Assembly (NCBI RefSeq): GCF_004168205.1
Contig: NZ_RCYB01000002.1
Coordinates: 3,508 to 67,507 of the forward strand
Length of the DNA: 64,000 bases
Direction of reading: 5' to 3'
Source of the DNA: Catenibacterium sp. co_0103
Lineage (GTDB): Bacteria; Bacillota_I; Bacilli_A; Erysipelotrichales; Coprobacillaceae
The notes beneath the pieces are model-generated. The model searched no databases and had not been told where the DNA came from. It saw nothing but the letters and a program-made list of their open reading frames with translations. Position 1 is the stretch's first letter, and each line of letters starts with the position of its first letter. Shown piece after piece: positions 58,055 to 64,000 of this stretch. The position numbers and the translations under genes were made by a program.

Positions 58055-58083
58055 AATACCCACAGCTCTTAACTGTGGGTATT
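58055..58083. terminator. terminator between lipoprotein and tRNA operon 2
   Basis: AATACCCACAG and CTGTGGGTATT around 7 bases. The T run is better on the - strand, where it also backs up the tRNA operon terminator. Confidence 0.85.
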
Positions 58084-58091
58084 TAGATAAT

Positions 58092-58113
58092 AAAAAAATA
58101 GACCTAAGTCTAT
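58092..58113 (-). terminator. terminator of tRNA operon 2
   Basis: On the - strand ATAGAC and GTCTAT pair around 4 bases, then seven T. Confidence 0.78.
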
Positions 58114-58125
58114 CTTCTAATCGTA

Positions 58126-58199
58126 TGGAGCGGGTGATGGGAATCGAACCCACGTAGTCAGCTTGGAAGGCTGAAGTTCTACCATTGAACTACACCCGC
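58126..58199 (-). tRNA. tRNA-Gly (anticodon TCC), copy 1
   Basis: 74 bases with CCA. Acceptor GCGGGTG/CACCCGC, anticodon loop CTTCCAA. Identical to the copy at 58404-58477. Last gene of the operon. Confidence 0.96.
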
Positions 58200-58234
58200 A
58201 AATGAAAACGATCTTTCAATCGTATGTTGAGAAA

Positions 58235-58310
58235 TGGTGACCGGTACGGGATTCGAACCCGTGAATGCATGCGTGAAAGGCATGTGAGTTAACCGTTTCT
58301 CCAACCGGCC
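58235..58310 (-). tRNA. tRNA-Glu (anticodon TTC)
   Basis: 76 bases with CCA. Anticodon loop CTTTCAC. Same sequence as 45348-45423. Confidence 0.96.
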
Positions 58311-58312
58311 AC

Positions 58313-58387
58313 TGGCGCTTGAAGAGGGATTTGAACCCCCGACCGATCGGTTAACAGCCGATTGCTCTACCGCTGAGCTATTCAAGC
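58313..58387 (-). tRNA. tRNA-Asn (anticodon GTT)
   Basis: 75 bases with CCA. Acceptor GCTTGAA/TTCAAGC, anticodon loop CTGTTAA, discriminator G as expected for Asn. Confidence 0.94.
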
Positions 58388-58403
58388 ACTTTTTGATATA
58401 AAA

Positions 58404-58477
58404 TGGAGCGGGTGATGGGAATCGAACCCACGTAGTCAGCTTGGAAGGCTGAAGTTCTACCATTGAACTACACCCGC
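58404..58477 (-). tRNA. tRNA-Gly (anticodon TCC), copy 2
   Basis: 74 bases with CCA, identical to 58126-58199. Confidence 0.96.
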
Positions 58478-58483
58478 ATGGAA

Positions 58484-58568
58484 TGGTGGGGAGAGACGGA
58501 TTCGAACCATCGAACTCGTAGAGAACTGAGTTACAGTCAGCCGCGTTTAGCCACTTCGCTACCTCCCC
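58484..58568 (-). tRNA. tRNA-Tyr (anticodon GTA)
   Basis: 85 bases with CCA and a long variable arm. Anticodon loop CTGTAAC gives GTA. Acceptor GGGGAGG/TCTCCCC. Confidence 0.95.
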
Positions 58569-58570
58569 AC

Positions 58571-58646
<76 letters not shown>

Positions 58647-58671
58647 GTGTGTTGCTAAATTTTAATAAAAA

Positions 58672-58747
58672 TGGTGGAGGTTAACGGGCTCGAACCGCTG
58701 ACCCTCTGCTTGTAAGGCAGATGCTCTCCCAACTGAGCTAAACCTCC
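58672..58747 (-). tRNA. tRNA-Val (anticodon TAC)
   Basis: 76 bases with CCA. First gene of operon 2. Same sequence as 45267-45342. Confidence 0.96.
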
Positions 58748-58754
58748 AATATTC

Positions 58755-58807
58755 TTGGGATATACCGGTCGTTAGACCGATGCTTAAGTGTTAGTGCCAT
58801 ATCCCAA
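58755..58807 (-). other. structured leader of tRNA operon 2
   Basis: A perfect 9-bp outer stem (TTGGGATAT 58755-58763 with ATATCCCAA 58799-58807) encloses a hairpin CGGTC-GTTA-GACCG (58766-58779) and 19 unpaired bases. It lies between the promoter and tRNA-Val. No T-box motif. Confidence 0.6.
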
Positions 58808-58823
58808 CCAAGCACGCTCATAT

Positions 58824-58852
58824 AATATACCAAGTGTTATGCGATTCGTCAA
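58824..58852 (-). promoter_or_regulatory. promoter of tRNA operon 2
   Basis: TTGACG and TATATT are 17 bases apart on the - strand. The transcript would begin near 58817 and include the structured leader. Confidence 0.85.
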
Positions 58853-58964
58853 CAGGTTTTTACATTTTTTTAACGAAATTTTATTTTTTTTATTTTTTGC
58901 CATTCTATCGCACTGTGTAATAGGAAAAGTTATAATTGAATAAGTGATAAAGGAGATGTAAAAA

Positions 58965-59549
58965 ATGGCAGAATTATTGTATCAAGGACATGGAAGTTAT
59001 CGCATTGTGTCTAATGAAGGTGTAGTGATTTATGTGGACCCTTATGCAGGTGAAGGTTATGATATGCCTGCAGATATTGTGATTGTAACGCATGAACATA
59101 GTGATCATAATCAGGTTGATCTTGTTACATTAAAAGACGATGGTGTGATTTTAAGACATGGAGATCTATTTGTGGATGGTGAATATCCTATTAAGAAGAT
59201 TAAGAAAGTAATGATTGAAGGAACACCTGCAGAAAATAAGAATCATACAAGAGAAGAATGTGTAGGTTTTATTATGACTGTAGATGGTATTACATTATAT
59301 GGTGCAGGAGATACAAACTATTATCCTGAAATGGAAAGCTTCAATGATTTAGATTATGCATTATTACCAGTAGATGGTATTTATAATATGAGTGCACAGG
59401 AAGCAAGTCGTTGTGCACATGTGATTGATTCTCGTTATTTCATTCCTATTCATACTTCACCTACACAATTATATGATGAAGATATTGTGAAAAGCTTCAA
59501 ATCACCTCATGCTTTATATATAAAGCCAGGTGAAAGGTTGAAATTATAG
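58965..59549 (+). CDS. MBL-fold metal-dependent hydrolase
   Basis: 194 residues. The metal motif VTHEHSDHNQ near residue 45, YGAGDTNYYPE in the middle and IPIHTSP near the end give the metallo-beta-lactamase fold of the UlaG/YtkL-like group. Substrate unknown. AAAGGAGATG before the ATG. Single gene with a terminator. Confidence 0.86.
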   Translation: MAELLYQGHGSYRIVSNEGVVIYVDPYAGEGYDMPADIVIVTHEHSDHNQVDLVTLKDDGVILRHGDLFVDGEYPIKKIKKVMIEGTPAENKNHTREECVGFIMTVDGITLYGAGDTNYYPEMESFNDLDYALLPVDGIYNMSAQEASRCAHVIDSRYFIPIHTSPTQLYDEDIVKSFKSPHALYIKPGERLKL

Positions 59550-59558
59550 CCCAAAATG

Positions 59559-59583
59559 AAAAGACCACTCGATGTGGTCTTTT
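59559..59583. terminator. bidirectional terminator
   Basis: AAAAGACCAC and GTGGTCTTTT pair around 5 bases, between the converging hydrolase and kinase genes. Confidence 0.92.
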
Positions 59584-59586
59584 ATG

Positions 59587-60711
59587 TTAGTTCTGATCGA
59601 AATATCTGTTGAATTTGACGATGAATGTTGTAATTTGATCATCACTTGTAACAGAAATATCACCATGATGAAGGTCTACTATATTCTTAGTGATTGCTAG
59701 TCCTAAGCCAGTACCACCTGTTTTAGAGTTTCGTGATGAGTCTGTACGGTAAAATTTATTAAATAGAAGTGGGATATCCTCTGATGCAATAGTATCACCA
59801 TGGTTGATGACTTTAACAGTTGCATATTTCTCATCACCGGATACTTCTATCTTTAAATCGGTATTATGATAGCCATACTTGAGTGCATTAGAAATAAGGT
59901 TATCAAATACACGGGCTAATAACTGACCATCTCCCTGAACATAGATATTCTCTTCAGGTAAATCTACTATTGGTGTAATATTACAGTCTTTAAATGAAGG
60001 ATAGAACTCGTCTGTCATCTGCATGATTAATCCAGATAGATTAATCATACTCTTATTCAACTTGATATCTGCATTATCAAGTTTAGTGAATTCAAAGAGG
60101 TCATCCATCATTTCCTGTAGACGTATTGATTTCTCATACGCAATACCAGAATACTTATGTACATCTTCTTTAGATAAAGCTGTATCATCTTTAATCAACT
60201 CAAGATATCCTACAATAGTTGTAAGAGGTGTTCTTAAGTCATGGGCTACGTTTGTGATTAATTCATTCTTCTGTCTTTCTGCATTACGTTCTATATCTAA
60301 TGCAGCTCTTTCTTTTTCTTTAAGCTTTTCGCTTTCTTTTTCTTTCGCAAGCAATGTTTTTGATAAGACATTGATGTTAGCGGCAAGAGAACCTAATTCA
60401 TCATCATATTCTACTTCACACTGTACACCATAATTGCCACTTGTTACCTGCTGGATAGAACGTCTCAGCTTTCTGATATATTCAATTGTGAAATCAATCA
60501 GTTTAAAGAAGATTTCTACAAAGACAATAAAAGAAATGGCATAACATAATGCATAACGCATTTCATTAGGTACCGCAATAGGAATAATTCTATCGAATAT
60601 AATTCCTAGAATAGAATAAATAAGAAATGCGACAAGATAACTTAATGTGATATTAATCAACAAACGCCATTTAAAAGAAGAAATAAACAGCTTTCTTAGT
60701 TTCTGCATCAT
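59587..60711 (-). CDS. sensor histidine kinase
   Basis: 374 residues. Two spans near 17-38 and 50-72 with only a short external loop, a HAMP segment (VTSGNYGVQCEVEYDDELGS), then the HisKA box NVAHDLRTPLTTIVGYLEL, N box RVFDNLISNALKYG and G boxes GGTGLGLAI. The small sensing part (VanS-like kinases) suggests a membrane-embedded or envelope signal. Starts by ATGA overlap with the response regulator. Confidence 0.93.
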   Translation of the reverse strand: MMQKLRKLFISSFKWRLLINITLSYLVAFLIYSILGIIFDRIIPIAVPNEMRYALCYAISFIVFVEIFFKLIDFTIEYIRKLRRSIQQVTSGNYGVQCEVEYDDELGSLAANINVLSKTLLAKEKESEKLKEKERAALDIERNAERQKNELITNVAHDLRTPLTTIVGYLELIKDDTALSKEDVHKYSGIAYEKSIRLQEMMDDLFEFTKLDNADIKLNKSMINLSGLIMQMTDEFYPSFKDCNITPIVDLPEENIYVQGDGQLLARVFDNLISNALKYGYHNTDLKIEVSGDEKYATVKVINHGDTIASEDIPLLFNKFYRTDSSRNSKTGGTGLGLAITKNIVDLHHGDISVTSDDQITTFIVKFNRYFDQN

Positions 60712-61403
60712 AATTCGAACTTATAACCAATGCCCCAGACAGTAATAATATGTCTTGGTGTACGAGGCTGTCTTTCAATCTTTTCTCTTAGTTTTCTAAT
60801 ATGTACCATGATGGTATTGTTGGCATGTGTTGCTTCTTCATGCCATATTTTTGTATAGATATCTTCAGTAGAGAATACTGTACCAGGATGTGAGGCAAGT
60901 AATACTAAGATTTCATATTCAATCTTAGTCACAGCCACTGGACGATTATCTACAGAAACCATCTTCTTATTTGTATCAATAAGAAGGTCATTGGCCTGAA
61001 TAATAGAATTATCTACACCAATAGGCTTACTATATACCTGATAACGTCTTAATTGTGACTTAACACGTGCCACTAATTCCATTGCATTAAAAGGTTTTGC
61101 GATATAATCATCAGCACCCTTTAATAATCCTTCAATCTTATCCTGATCAGCTGTCTTAGCTGATACAAAGATAACGGGGATATTGTACTTTTCTCTGATC
61201 ATCTCTAATGCCTGTAAACCATCTACTCCAGGCATCATCATATCTAGAATTACAAGATCAATCTTGAACTTTTCAAGATCACGTAATAATGTATAGGCAT
61301 TATAACGCTTTTCAACATGATAACCTTCTTGACTTAAATAAATTTCAATAAGATCACAAATTTCTTTTTCATCATCAATAACTAATATACGAGGTGTTTC
61401 CAT
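60708..61403 (-). CDS. OmpR-family response regulator
   Basis: 231 residues from the ATG at 61403 (GGGAGG upstream). Receiver domain with Asp-phosphate site in LVILDMMMPG, Thr/Ser in FVSAKT and Lys in YIAKPF. The C-terminal winged helix ends VWGIGYKFEL. Partner of the overlapping kinase. Targets not visible. Confidence 0.94.
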   Translation of the reverse strand: METPRILVIDDEKEICDLIEIYLSQEGYHVEKRYNAYTLLRDLEKFKIDLVILDMMMPGVDGLQALEMIREKYNIPVIFVSAKTADQDKIEGLLKGADDYIAKPFNAMELVARVKSQLRRYQVYSKPIGVDNSIIQANDLLIDTNKKMVSVDNRPVAVTKIEYEILVLLASHPGTVFSTEDIYTKIWHEEATHANNTIMVHIRKLREKIERQPRTPRHIITVWGIGYKFEL

Positions 61404-61461
61404 ATGTTTATCCTCCCAAGCCATATCATAATATAATTAATTAATAAAATAAAGAAAAGAA

Positions 61462-61497
61462 TTGCATACGACGGGGGAATTTGCTATAGTTTTAAAG
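61462..61497 (+). promoter_or_regulatory. pyrG promoter with GGGC start
   Basis: TTGCAT and TATAGT are 17 bases apart, and the transcript would begin with GGGC at 61497. This is the start sequence required for CTP-sensitive reiterative G addition in Bacillus subtilis pyrG. Confidence 0.8.
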
Positions 61498-61498
61498 G

Positions 61499-63160
<1,662 letters not shown>

Positions 63161-63163
63161 TAT

Positions 63164-63191
63164 ATTGGCATGAGGGAAACCTCATGCCTTT
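63164..63191 (+). terminator. terminator of pyrG
   Basis: GGCATGAGG and CCTCATGCC around GAAA, then TTTTG. The TGTTACAAT just after is a possible extended -10 promoter for ispF. Confidence 0.82.
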
Positions 63192-63223
63192 TGTGTTACA
63201 ATAAAAGGCATGGAGGTATGGTT

Positions 63224-63697
63224 ATGCGTATAGGACAGTCAATAGATATTCATCAGTTGGTAGAAGGAAGAAAGCTTATTCTAGGTGGTGTAGAAATTCC
63301 TTATGAAAAAGGGTTAAAGGGACATAGTGATGCTGATGTTCTCTTGCATGCGATTATTGAATCAATCATTGGGGCATTAGGTGAAGGAGATATCGGTAAA
63401 CATTTCCCTGATACAGATGATCGTTACAAAGGTATTTCTTCAATGATCTTATTAGACGAAACATATAAGTTGATGAATGAAAAAGGTTATAAGATTGGTA
63501 ATGTGGATGCAATCATTATGACAGAACAGCCAAAGATGGCACCTCATATACTTACAATGAGACATAATATTGCGGAAGCACTTCATTGTGATGTGACACA
63601 GATTAATGTGAAAGCAACACGTGGTGAAAAGCTTGGCTTTGTAGGAAGAGGAGAAGGAATTGTTTCTCAGGCAGTCTGCTTACTTGAAAATGTGTAA
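63224..63697 (+). CDS. ispF: 2-C-methyl-D-erythritol 2,4-cyclodiphosphate synthase
   Basis: 157 residues from the ATG at 63224, set by GGAGG 7 bases upstream; an earlier ATG at 63218 is too close to the site. MEP-pathway enzyme that forms the cyclodiphosphate. Metal-binding residues are in SIDIHQL and [12 protein letters not shown], and the C-terminus has [19 protein letters not shown]. Its presence shows isoprenoid synthesis by the MEP route. Confidence 0.95.
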   Translation: MRIGQSIDIHQLVEGRKLILGGVEIPYEKGLKGHSDADVLLHAIIESIIGALGEGDIGKHFPDTDDRYKGISSMILLDETYKLMNEKGYKIGNVDAIIMTEQPKMAPHILTMRHNIAEALHCDVTQINVKATRGEKLGFVGRGEGIVSQAVCLLENV

Positions 63698-63796
63698 TAG
63701 TTATGTAATTTTTAAACAAGGTGATGTTTTGAACCTTTAATTTTTAAGGGGGGTCAATAAAAAACTCGCTTTAAATATTTGGGGGTTTCCACTTGT

Positions 63797-63824
63797 AAAG
63801 GGCAGTCAGAAATGACTGCCCTTT
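63797..63824. terminator. hairpin after ispF
   Basis: AAAGGGCAGTCA and TGACTGCCCTTT pair perfectly around GAAA. The T run is short, but this is the likely end of the ispF transcript. Confidence 0.65.
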
Positions 63825-63879
63825 AGTGCGCTCATATTACTTCTATTTAAATGTTTTATTAGTTCTTTTCGTATTATAG

Positions 63880-63920
63880 AACTAGAAGTTAATCAAGTAA
63901 TAATTCTAGTTTTTTATTTT
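63880..63920 (+). terminator. terminator-like hairpin near the right edge
   Basis: AACTAGAA and TTCTAGTT pair around 13 bases with TTTTATTTT after. It could be a leader attenuator of the next gene. Confidence 0.55.
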
Positions 63921-64000
63921 ATCTAGAAGTGATATCATATCACTGAAGAGAAGTTAATCAATATAACTTGAGACATCCATAAGGTAAGCTCGTAAACAAC

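Larger units (their letters stand above)
63698..64000. other. right-edge intergenic region
   Basis: About 300 bases without a gene. It has a perfect hairpin at 63797-63824, a terminator at 63880-63920, a direct repeat AGAAGTTAATCAA (63884-63896 and 63949-63961) and a palindrome AGTGATAT-C-ATATCACT (63928-63944). These look like the control region of a gene beyond the window. Confidence 0.6.

Noticed and set aside
58755-58807. T-box or other tRNA-sensing leader
   Set aside because: No T-box sequence (AGGGTGGNACCGCG) or antiterminator. The transcript itself encodes tRNAs.
63698-64000. End of an insertion sequence
   Set aside because: The palindromes and repeats do not form terminal inverted repeats, and no transposase fragment is visible.

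Overview
The window looks like the chromosome of a low-GC, Gram-positive anaerobe of the Erysipelotrichia/Firmicutes type, with an integrated siphophage. This rests on AT-rich sequence, strong AAGGAGG ribosome sites, FabK-type fatty acid synthesis, a pyrG leader of the Bacillus kind, SPP1/Tuc2009-like phage genes and tRNA genes that encode their own CCA ends. The genus cannot be proved from the sequence. Catenibacterium-like relatives would be my guess.

Layout. (1) 1-5.1 kb, + strand: a tight type II fatty-acid operon (fabK partial, fabD, fabG, fabF, fabZ, birA), then a MarR/FabT-like regulator and a strong terminator. (2) 5.1-6.9 kb, - strand: an AbiE-like pair (winged-helix regulator plus nucleotidyltransferase), preceded by a very compact unit for a 30-residue membrane peptide. 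(3) 7.1-9.4 kb, - strand: thiamine salvage genes thiM and a fused thiE-thiD, under a TPP riboswitch with its own terminator. (4) 9,677-45,029: a complete prophage of about 35.3 kb inserted in the 3' end of a tRNA-Leu gene. A 19-bp core is duplicated at both ends. From left to right it has a small + strand accessory operon, then the - strand lysis, tail, head, packaging and late-regulator genes. These are followed by recombination/replication genes (SSB, DUF1064, DnaD/RepO-like, RecT, DUF1351, YqaJ), antirepressor and Cro. The + strand lysogeny module (CI-like S24 repressor, MazF/PemK-like protein, integrase) lies at the right end.

(5) 45.0-45.4 kb: five tRNA genes on the - strand. (6) 45.4-58.1 kb: an accessory island with a lipoprotein, an aldo/keto reductase and two pairs of fused ABC-ATPase/MacB-like permeases. 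Between the pairs are two secreted-protein genes with damaged 5' ends, a thioredoxin-like protein and small membrane proteins. This resembles a decayed bacteriocin-type or peptide export/immunity locus. (7) 58.1-58.9 kb: a second tRNA operon of seven genes that repeats Glu, Thr and Val from the first. (8) 58.9-64 kb: an MBL-fold hydrolase, a two-component system, pyrG behind a CTP-sensing-type leader, ispF, and a right-edge intergenic region.

Most interesting points: the phage minor head protein ends in a toxin-like C-terminal domain followed at once by an acidic immunity candidate. The island's two secreted-protein genes are each broken near the start, one by an exact 10-bp tandem duplication. 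The tail chaperone has a textbook TTTTTTC frameshift site. Three unannotated small-RNA-like units and several very small membrane-peptide genes are visible. The prophage replaced the tRNA operon's terminator with one of its own.
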